A stretch of DNA of 64,000 bases from NCBI RefSeq assembly GCF_024763615.1, contig NC_077222.1:17856001-17920000 (forward strand), written 5' to 3'. The DNA comes from Phlebotomus papatasi. Lineage: Eukaryota; Arthropoda; Insecta; Diptera; Psychodidae. Shown piece after piece: positions 62,001-64,000 of the stretch; position 1 is the stretch's first letter, and every line of letters starts with the position of its first letter. A program made the position numbers and the translations under genes. The notes under the pieces were generated by a model. That model saw nothing but the letters and a program-made list of their open reading frames with translations. It ran no database searches and had not been told where the DNA came from.

Positions 62001-63956
62001 AATAAGTCTATAATGCAGAAAAGTAAACTATTTAGTACACAAGCGTACTAAAACAATTCATCAGGACAAAATAAAAATTTGATGCCATTTTTCTTTCTGC
62101 GCAAAAAAAATTAGGATTGAGCTGTATCCAAGTTTTATGCTTTTAGTACAGAAATAATGTAAAATAATTTAGTACAAAATATTTAGTACTGTAGAATATT
62201 TCTGTCCCATCGCGTTCTCTGATAGGTTAGAGCTATTATAAAACTTGAAAAGTCTAGCCAATGAGAAAATGGAATGAGACTAATATATTTTTGGGATAGA
62301 ATATTCTATTATACGTGCTGCATAGTGTTTTATTGAAAAAATATATAGCATTAGAAGACTTTAAACTTTCAGTGAATGAATATACAGTAGACTCTCGCTC
62401 AATCGGCTCTTTTTCAATCGGGCGAAAAATTTTGTTGACAATTTTCACGTTTAAATATGAAGCTAATTTGCTCAAATTCCCTTTAGTTCTTCCTATTTTA
62501 TCGTGATTCTTTATAATTGAGCGCTTTTTGTGGAATGTACAAAGGCTTTGACGCCCAAATTTATCGATAAACCGGATGACATTTTGCCCCAAATGCCCAA
62601 TTGAGAGAGAGTCTACTGTAATAAACCAATTAAGGGAACAAATTTTGGAAAATAAATATGTTTTCCATTTTTTATTAAATTATATAATATGCAGTCAAGT
62701 GATTAGTACATAAAGTACTAAAACATTTTATAGAAAACATGGCAACTACAGTGTATCATTGAGAAAAAACCTGAACAATATTCGGAGATTGTACTAAATC
62801 TCCGACTCATGTAAAAACATATCTAAAGACTTTTTAGTACAAGTCTAATATAATATGCAAAATTTACAGATTAAAACGAAATTTAAAAATTAAATTTAAA
62901 ATATCAGATGCAGATGTCTCACACTTTTGTAATTGATCCATTAGTAATTACTCAGGCTTGGCCAGAAAAAAATAATTGAAGACCATATATTTTTTTCAAA
63001 TAAATCAGGTGTGATAGAAGCGACACAACTGACACAATATTTGTGATACACAATAACAAAAAGGTGAGGCAGAGAGGTAACAAAATGCGTGAAATACAAT
63101 TAACCATTTTTTTTAATATTCTTTAACTCATTGCAAAATGCAATTAAATTGAAATTTACTATTAATATTTTTTTTTATTTTCGTAAATGATCATGATGAG
63201 TACTAATTGAAAAATTAATAATCTTTAAATTATTATTATTTCACAACATCATTTTCTCAGAAGATCATTCAGGCTTTCGTAAAAATACCTTTTCTCAAAA
63301 TTACAAACTACTCAAGTTCGACGAACTATTTAAATAACTTTTACATTTGGAGCATAAAAAAATTGTCTCACCCACCCATTAATCACAAGTCCAAATATCA
63401 AAAATTCCTCAGAAAGCTATTATTAGTGTCGGAAGCAAAACCTCCCGCACCATAACTGAGAAAAAACGCGATCAAGCCCATTGTCTAACGCAATAACTTT
63501 TCCACCTGAGTGTCTTGCGTGCGTATTTAAAATTTTCCCATGATCTTGAGACTTGCGGCTGTGCCATACGAAAAAATCAATCAAGAGATACGAGAGATCA
63601 CTATAGTGTTTCTTCCTATAAATTTCTTGCATCGTATGATTCAATGGAATTTTGATAACTTCTTCAGCCTCTTTAGCACTTTTCCACAGTGAATTAATCA
63701 TGGGAATTCCTTTCACGATTTACTGCACATTCTGCTGGTGATTGCGGGTTAAATTGCAGCCCACATTGCGAGAATAAAATCTGCATAAATGTTGGAAAGT
63801 GTTCGTGGCACACAAGAATCTATTTTCGCAAAATGATGAATTGGGATCAAGTGTGGATTTTCCACGAAATCGGATAGGAAATTCCCTTCATCTCACCTCA
63901 ACGCGCCAGATCTCGAGTCCTTTGGCGGTTCCTGCGTTCGCGAAGGCCGGATGCAT
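25984..63956 (-). CDS. Gel: gelsolin (six-repeat actin-severing and capping protein), eight coding exons
   Basis: Calcium-regulated protein that severs and caps actin filaments and nucleates assembly; acts in the cytoplasm or, with a signal peptide, outside the cell (family knowledge). Coding segments on the minus strand: 63897-63956, 54941-55015, 53257-53743, 47963-48280, 42132-42635, 36598-37211, 26695-26820 and 25984-26040. They sum to 2241 nt, i.e. 746 residues plus TGA. Every junction has a GT donor and AG acceptor, and the phases match (0,0,1,1,1,0,0). Six gelsolin repeats are visible: G1 about 12-125, G2 130-235, G3 250-365, G4 400-500, G5 520-605, G6 620-728. Landmarks are GLEIWRVE, FLGYFKNGV, LFQVKGKR, CFILDTGSGLFVWVG, VEVWRVEDF, TRLFRIRG, PRLFHCKI and FPAWDDNLWE. 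The length equals animal cytoplasmic gelsolin. No headpiece follows, so villin is unlikely. Introns are large (0.65-9.8 kb) and filled with repeats. The upstream end, promoter and any secretory exon lie beyond 64000. Confidence 0.97.
26695..26820 (-). CDS. Gel: gelsolin coding exon 7, end of G6
   Basis: 126 nt, phase 0 at both ends, residues 687-728. Acceptor CTATCTTGCAG, donor GTTAGT. It encodes QYILTDPTDRSEETVP, then IIKIHQGKEPRSFKRLFP and AWDDNLWE, the standard closing block of G6. It lies 9.8 kb downstream of exon 6, so a short-range gene predictor could easily miss it. If the donor were not used, the frame would read VSA and stop, so a short alternative tail is conceivable. Confidence 0.93.
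26821..27955. other. gelsolin intron 6, exon-7-proximal unique part
   Basis: Mixed-composition unique sequence up to about 27500, then AT-rich. Overlapping open frames on both strands (26907-27300) are unrecognised. No repeat was seen; intronic regulatory content is possible. Confidence 0.35.
27960..28192. mobile_element. 5'-truncated GGGGAAAGT...ATGCTT family copy
   Basis: Matches the right 230 bp of the 20988-21972 element, from ATCATGCATCGAAATTAC to AAGCATGGGAACTTTCCCC followed by TA. The left end is missing. Confidence 0.7.
28322..28377 (-). ncRNA. hammerhead motif, inverted copy with weakened stem II
   Basis: On the minus strand it retains ATTCGATAC, CTGATGA, GAAACGTCGGTC and GTAAAGAAT. 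Stem II reads GAATA against TCCTC, with two mismatches. Cleavage is doubtful. Confidence 0.5.
28581..28636 (+). ncRNA. hammerhead ribozyme motif (Penelope-type)
   Basis: Core CTGATGA (28591-28597), GAAAC (28615-28619) and cleavage triplet GTC (28624-28626) are in order. Stem I pairs ATTCGATAC with GTAAAGAAT as 3 bp, a 2x2 internal loop and 4 bp. Stem II pairs GAGGA with TCCTT (one G-T). Stem III is only AC/GT around GTCG. One extra A lies before stem II, as in many Penelope-linked variants. Predicted cleavage follows 28626. Confidence 0.7.
28791..28847 (+). ncRNA. hammerhead motif, damaged copy
   Basis: Keeps stem I, CTGATGA and a perfect stem II (GAGGA/TCCTC). The segment after GAAA is shortened to TGTC, which removes stem III. 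It is likely inactive as a monomer. Confidence 0.5.
29913..30330. mobile_element. pogo-like element, GTGTGCC family, copy 3
   Basis: Left end AACAAATTTCGGCCAGTTTG, right end ATGCCGAAATTTGGTACAC, diverged. The interior repeats the VAEILPKTMSIF reading seen in copy 2. It lies inside sequence related to the TTAA element at 7773, whose right end ACGTAACCCCTTAA follows at 30354. Confidence 0.6.
30520..31062. mobile_element. long foldback element of about 540 bp
   Basis: The left 110 bp (ATTTCGTAAAACTG, GTGAATTCCTATTGGGG, ACTTACGAAATGC) is inverted at the right end (CCCCAATAGGAATTCAC and following). The interior is rich in GTACAAACTTTTACGAAC-like words. A partial right end of the same family occurs at 46130-46205. 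Confidence 0.7.
31265..31399. mobile_element. small MITE, TGCGTCAG...TAATCCTTTCAGGA family
   Basis: 135 bp with inverted ends TGCGTCAG and CTGACGCA, and TGTAATCCTTTCAGGAT against TCCTGAAAGGATTACA. The right arm carries a direct duplication of ACCGTCAATC. Noncoding. Confidence 0.65.
31400..33765. other. gelsolin intron 6: AT-rich and unique sequence
   Basis: AT-rich to 32390. 32400-33000 is unique, mixed-composition sequence with short unrecognised frames. No gene was supported. Confidence 0.4.
32390..32418. repeat. second solitary GGTGAGATT palindrome
   Basis: AAGGTGAGATTGTTAATTAT then CTCACC: the same palindromic end as the 1.8-kb family with two changes, again without the rest of the repeat nearby. 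Confidence 0.5.
33773..34011. mobile_element. pogo/Tc1-like MITE, CAGTAGACTCTCGCT family, copy 1
   Basis: 235 bp, ends CAGTAGACTCTCGCTCAATC and GATTGAGAGAGAGTCTACTG, flanked by TA. CAGTA...CTC termini are typical of pogo-group elements. A near-identical copy lies at 62383. Confidence 0.85.
34188..34444. mobile_element. foldback MITE, GGCACACCTTTT family variant
   Basis: Inverted ends GGATCCGGCACACCTTTTA and TAAAAGGTGTGCCGGATCC, then a palindromic centre with TTCATGAAGTCGAA and GCATATGTCTAT words. About 257 bp, noncoding. Confidence 0.75.
34445..35490. other. AT-rich intron sequence
   Basis: No gene or repeat boundary recognised. Low-complexity AAATTTAAATTT runs occur at 35455-35495. Confidence 0.5.
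35495..35693. mobile_element. MITE, TACAAGTTGGACA family
   Basis: About 197 bp: left AGGTAAAAAATGGTACAAG then TTGGACA; right TGTCCAACTTG appears twice and ends ATCACTTTACCCTA. Interior arms also pair (TTTTTCTTGATAAA/TTTATCAAGAAAAA). Confidence 0.65.
35931..36104. mobile_element. MITE, GGGGCACCTTTGAAA family, copy 1
   Basis: About 170 bp, ends GGGCACCTTTAAAACT and its worn complement AAGTACCATATTGCGCCC, flanked by TA. Interior ATATAATTTAGCTGCACAAA is shared with the 58374 copy. Confidence 0.6.
36105..36590. other. AT-rich intron end next to exon 6
   Basis: AT-rich with no recognised element. Contains only the donor side of exon 6 at its right edge. Confidence 0.5.
36598..37211 (-). CDS. Gel: gelsolin coding exon 6, end of G4, G5 and most of G6
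   Basis: 614 nt, the largest exon, residues 482-686. Acceptor GCTTTCAG, donor GTGAGT, phase 0 at the end. Sequence starts GHEPRHFLKIFKGKMVVF (end of G4). G5 follows with TRLFRIRGTCPEDV, DDVFILESPKGTFVWQG and EEPAEFWDALGG. G6 opens EPRLFHCKILFNGRF and includes DDIMVLDGGDEVYVWEG. The acidic pairs DLDQDD and DGGDE fit the calcium sites typical of G5-G6. Confidence 0.97.
37629..38061. mobile_element. pogo-like element, GTGTGCC family, copy 4
   Basis: About 430 bp with TA at both sides, ends GGGTAAGTGTGCCAAATTCC and ATTTGGCACACTTCACTTACCC-type (a CACTT duplication precedes the terminus). Interior parallels copies 2 and 3. Confidence 0.75.
38254..40106 (+). repeat. 1.8-kb modular repeat with terminal palindrome, copy C
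   Basis: Closely similar to copy B along its whole length and in the same orientation. Starts ATTAGGTGAGATTCTTAAC, ends GGTTAGGATTATCTGTCCC. It has the longest GGCC/GTCC tract of the three (38388-38433). Located in gelsolin intron 5. Confidence 0.8.
40860..41935. repeat. degenerate minisatellite with higher-order structure
   Basis: About 1.1 kb of 15-17-bp units of the type GGATTTTGGCTTTCG and variants. A longer phrase containing TTTTGACCCATTTGGGATT plus TCARTCAATCAGG recurs near 40970, 41185, 41390, 41545 and 41705, giving a 150-215-bp higher-order period. Open frames here (FGILAFGILVFG) are by-products of the repeat. Confidence 0.85.
42132..42635 (-). CDS. Gel: gelsolin coding exon 5, end of G3, inter-half linker and first half of G4
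   Basis: 504 nt, completing codon 314 (G plus GA, Gly) and encoding residues 315-481 plus one base. Acceptor TTTCTATCAG, donor GTTAGT. It opens FLTSKKYPSW and APFKQYFSTWRD, the end of G3. A polar, acidic linker (about 345-398) then leads to G4 at VEVWRVEDFDLVPVDP. The G4 core shows GGDSYVIKYEY, IIYFWQG and ELGGAVQVRVVQ. The boundary between the two three-domain halves lies inside this exon. Confidence 0.97.
42787..42924. mobile_element. TTAA-flanked MITE, piggyBac-like
   Basis: TTAA at both ends; termini CACTATGACGACCAGTGG and CCACTGGTCCTCAAAGGG, then inner inverted words TTTGGTCAC/GTCACCAAA. TTAA target plus C-rich start suggests a piggyBac-type non-autonomous element. Confidence 0.7.
42925..44140. 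other. AT-rich intron sequence
   Basis: No recognised gene. Short frames (43003-43224, 43205-43444) show no known domain. Confidence 0.45.
44146..45217 (+). mobile_element. pogo-like element relic with helix-turn-helix remnant
   Basis: 1068 bp, TA-flanked, ends GGGGAAATGCTTCTAATTTT and ATTATAAGCACTTCCCC, colinear inside with the GTGTGCC family. At about 44707-44815 a plus frame reads LYERDAVRNALKG then RKGQGMSESARTW, matching the layout of the N-terminal DNA-binding helix-turn-helix of pogo/CENP-B-type transposases. The rest of the transposase is missing. Confidence 0.65.
45260..46123. mobile_element. TA-flanked element, GGGGCAAAAAGTCAC family, copy 2
   Basis: 860 bp, ends GGGGAGATTGGGGCAAAAAG and TGCCCCAGTCTCCCC. 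Colinear with 3185-4096. The minus frame seen in copy 1 is shortened here to 67 codons, arguing against a working protein. Confidence 0.8.
46130..46205. mobile_element. partial right end of the 540-bp foldback family
   Basis: ATTTCGTAAGTCCACAGTA, ATTCACAAATATTTACGA and TGAAATATTTTTCTG follow the order of the right arm at 30990-31060. Confidence 0.45.
46424..46575. mobile_element. small MITE, AGCCGTACTCACTATGGCG family
   Basis: About 150 bp with inverted ends AGCCGTACTCACTATGGCG and CGCCATAGTGAGTACGGCT, then TGTTAT/ATAACA. The centre holds three GTTATCTC words. Confidence 0.75.
46576..47962. other. intron 4 remainder, AT-rich
   Basis: Mostly AT-rich. Weak inverted words TATCGGAC/GTCCGATAT near 46640 and 46730 hint at a worn MITE. 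No gene. Confidence 0.4.
47180..47240 (-). repeat. tRNA-derived SINE fragment
   Basis: On the minus strand GTGACCGTTAAGACG is followed by GGGCGAATCCCCGCGCCACC, resembling the D-arm and the T-arm/acceptor of a tRNA-derived SINE. Too short and incomplete to be a tRNA gene. Confidence 0.35.
47963..48280 (-). CDS. Gel: gelsolin coding exon 4, G2-G3 linker and first half of G3
   Basis: 318 nt, residues 208-313 plus the first base of codon 314. Acceptor CGTTCCAG, donor GTAAAT, a weaker donor than its neighbours. The split codon joins G and AT to give Asp, so the protein reads NIV-DEFSSDFD. It includes an acidic linker (VPDESAGEDDEAFE) and the G3 core TLYKVSDASG and CFILDTGSGLFVWVG, then QQEKSQAMARAQ. 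Confidence 0.97.
48281..49590. other. intron 3, exon-4-proximal unique sequence
   Basis: Mixed-composition unique sequence with few repeats. An open frame at 48886-49233 minus (115 codons) is unrecognised. Intronic regulatory content is possible, without positive evidence. Confidence 0.35.
50334..50682 (+). mobile_element. pogo-like element relic, CAGTAGAACCCCGCT ends
   Basis: About 345 bp, left CAGTAGAACCCCGCTATAGG, right CCTATAGCGAGGCTCTAATG. At 50518 a plus frame reads MKRARTSTTIAKKVEAVEQF and stops, the opening of a pogo/CENP-B-type DNA-binding domain. Everything after it has been deleted. Confidence 0.7.
50720..50885 (-). pseudogene. Ty3/gypsy-type reverse transcriptase fragment
   Basis: Minus frame reads FRITVLPFGFNIALSSFQRM then INIAFSELDPFALVDI. 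This matches the LPFG-xxNAPxxFQRxMN block of gypsy-type reverse transcriptases. The following YIDDI active-site box is altered (VDIWTVNG). No LTRs or other domains are visible. Confidence 0.65.
51844..52435. mobile_element. pogo-like element interrupted by a nested MITE (tentative)
   Basis: Left end CAGTAGAGTGTCCTAAATTC followed by GAACG. The right end around 52395-52430 has CGTTCGAATTTGAGA and GAGACTCTCC. The 51930-52184 MITE lies inside. Confidence 0.45.
51930..52184. mobile_element. foldback MITE, GGCACACCTTTTCAATT family
   Basis: 255 bp with inverted arms TGGCGCTGGCACACCTTTTC and GAAAAGGTGTGCCAGCACCA, extended inward by AATTGAGTGAAATTCAATCG on both sides. Noncoding. Confidence 0.8.
52425..53180. 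mobile_element. foldback-like element rich in CAGATTTTCTGTAGA words
   Basis: Ends CTCCCGTCAAATAATT and ATGATTTGACGGGAT are inverted. The interior has many degenerate CTGCAGAAAATCTGCC / TTTCTGTAGAATT words on both strands around an AT-rich centre. About 750 bp. Boundaries are approximate. Confidence 0.5.
53257..53743 (-). CDS. Gel: gelsolin coding exon 3, end of G1 and most of G2
   Basis: 487 nt, residues 46-207 plus the first base of codon 208. Acceptor AAATTTTCAG, donor GTGAGT. It contains WDVHFWLG, SADEAGAAAILTVQLDD and AVQHREVQ-type G1 sequence, here APVQHREVQ. The basic, glycine-rich segment YFKNGVRYLPGGVASGF is the region where family members bind actin and phosphoinositides. G2 follows with RLFQVKGKRNIRV and CFILDAGREIYVYVG. 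The exon ends in NANVNIV-like sequence (ANVNIV). Confidence 0.97.
53744..54940. other. gelsolin intron 2, no recognised element
   Basis: 1.2 kb of AT-rich to mixed sequence, unique as far as I can see. No repeat boundary, RNA or alternative exon recognised. Confidence 0.5.
54941..55015 (-). CDS. Gel: gelsolin coding exon 2, G1
   Basis: A 75-nt exon, phase 0 at both ends, encoding residues 21-45 (NFEPVAYPKNDYGKFYEG then DSYIVLN). The acceptor is TTTTTTTTGCAG and the donor GTAAGT. It continues the G1 strand pattern: the GDSYIVL motif is the second conserved block of every gelsolin repeat. The 8.9-kb intron upstream separates it from exon 1; the next intron is 1.2 kb. Confidence 0.95.
55632..56698. 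mobile_element. element with TAATTCAAAACC termini
   Basis: Left CCTAATTCAAAACCATTTCC, right TTTGAATTAGCTTAATTCACCCTA preceded by CCATTTGGAG twice. About 1.07 kb, no coding remnant. Ends partly match in inverted sense. Confidence 0.45.
56776..56973. mobile_element. GGGGAAAGT...ATGCTT family MITE, diverged copy
   Basis: About 194 bp, left GGGGAAAGTGCTTATGCTTT, right TAAAGCACAGGCACTTTCCCC-type. Internal inverted copies of GTTTCTGAATAAATGTGACT / ATATTTATTGAGAAACAT as in the 7413 copy. Confidence 0.75.
58374..58571. mobile_element. MITE, GGGGCACCTTTGAAA family, copy 2
   Basis: About 198 bp, left GGAGGAAGTGGGGCACCTTT, right AAAGGTGCCCCACATCCCCC. Interior AATTTAGCT and GCAGCTAAATTA face each other. 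Related to 35931-36104. Confidence 0.65.
58740..60100. other. unique mixed-composition block in intron 1
   Basis: Free of recognisable MITEs. Overlapping frames on both strands (for example 59646-59996 minus, 116 codons) are unrecognised. A compact unique block in a long repeat-filled first intron is a plausible enhancer location; this is inference. Confidence 0.35.
61093..61429. mobile_element. pogo/Tc1-like MITE, CAGTAGTCTCTCTCAAATTC ends
   Basis: 333 bp, TA-flanked, left CAGTAGTCTCTCTCAAATTC, right AATTAGCGAGAGTCTACTG. Same superfamily as the CAGTAGACTCTCGCT copies. A second TTCGGG... / CCCGAA inner pair follows. Confidence 0.7.
61508..61670. mobile_element. foldback MITE, TGCCCA...ACAAAACAA family, copy 3
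   Basis: About 160 bp: TTATGCCCAGCGCACAATAA then TTTTGTTTGTAAACAT at the left; TTTTTACAAAACAAG and TTATTGTGCG at the right. Matches the pair at 15883. Confidence 0.7.
62383..62620. mobile_element. pogo/Tc1-like MITE, CAGTAGACTCTCGCT family, copy 2
   Basis: 234 bp, TA-flanked, colinear with 33773-34011 with modest divergence. Ends CAGTAGACTCTCGCTCAATC and ATTGAGAGAGAGTCTACTG. Confidence 0.85.
62621..63890. other. intron 1, exon-1-proximal part
   Basis: AT-rich to 63350, then unique mixed sequence next to exon 1. A 97-codon minus frame (63423-63716) has no domain I recognise and is probably chance. Confidence 0.4.
63897..63956 (-). CDS. Gel: gelsolin coding exon 1, start of G1
   Basis: Encodes residues 1-20, beginning MHPAFANAG and ending GLEIWRVE, the conserved opening of the first gelsolin repeat. 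The donor GTGAGA follows GAG, phase 0. I chose the ATG at 63954-63956 because its product matches the usual cytoplasmic start of insect gelsolin. The frame stays open without a stop through the remaining 44 bases to the window edge (IRSPSREEPKSRGR before the Met). A TATCAG near the edge could be a 3' splice site. A longer secreted isoform that joins an upstream signal-peptide exon is therefore possible. Confidence 0.9.
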
Positions 63957-64000
63957 CCTTCCTCTGGACTTTGGTTCCTCCCGAGACGGTGATCTGATAG

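Larger units (their letters stand above)
56595..63215. repeat. cluster of TTTAGTAC words in gelsolin intron 1
   Basis: TTTAGTAC, or its core TTAGTAC/GTACTAA on either strand, occurs about 20 times across 6.6 kb. Sites include 56599, 57113, 57442, 57800, 57898, 58228, 60591, 60620, 60634, 61909, 61942, 62031, 62045, 62142, 62168, 62182, 62702, 62714, 62795 and 62836. Spacing is irregular, so this is not a tandem satellite. Confidence 0.6.

Noticed and set aside
1..64000. CRISPR array, operon or prokaryotic features
   Set aside because: Spliced gelsolin, MITEs and SINEs show this is animal nuclear DNA; the minisatellite and MITEs lack the repeat-spacer regularity of CRISPR.

Overview
The window is AT-rich eukaryotic DNA. 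It is dominated by one intron-rich animal gene on the minus strand and a dense population of decayed transposable elements. The gene is gelsolin: eight coding exons read from about 63956 down to 25984 and assemble into a 746-residue protein with six gelsolin-type repeats. The protein reads like insect gelsolin, closest to dipteran sequences I know. The repeats (TA-flanked MITEs, pogo-like relics, a tRNA-derived SINE, a Penelope-like fragment) fit a dipteran with large introns, possibly a lower dipteran such as a sand fly or mosquito relative. The species is inference only.

Layout. 1-25983 lies downstream of the gene. No intact gene is recognisable there; it holds a broken non-LTR reverse transcriptase, many MITEs, two 472-bp SINE-like copies, two copies (A and B) of a 1.8-kb repeat with a terminal palindrome, a short tandem repeat, and two stretches of higher-complexity unique sequence. 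25984-26820 holds the last two coding exons and the polyadenylation signal. 26821-36597 is a 9.8-kb intron with a Penelope-like fragment carrying a hammerhead ribozyme motif, pogo-like MITEs and long foldbacks. 36598-55015 holds six-domain coding exons 2 to 6 separated by introns of 1.2-5.3 kb; these introns carry repeat copy C, a 1.1-kb minisatellite, a TTAA-flanked MITE, pogo-like relics and a Ty3/gypsy fragment. 55016-63896 is the first visible intron (8.9 kb), with an unusual cluster of the 8-mer TTTAGTAC. Exon 1, with the likely cytoplasmic start codon, sits at the right edge. The promoter and any signal-peptide exon lie outside.

Gelsolin is the only host protein I can support. All intron phases, splice sites and domain junctions fit without any frame correction, so the gene looks intact. 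Most other open frames are shadows or sit in repeats.

Main signals worth a second look: (1) a foldable hammerhead ribozyme in a three-copy inverted/direct Penelope-like array; (2) a 1.8-kb modular repeat family whose terminal hairpin also occurs alone; (3) the TTTAGTAC cluster in intron 1; (4) several unrelated-looking MITE families sharing GGGGA-type termini at TA sites, some with remnants of a pogo-type DNA-binding domain.
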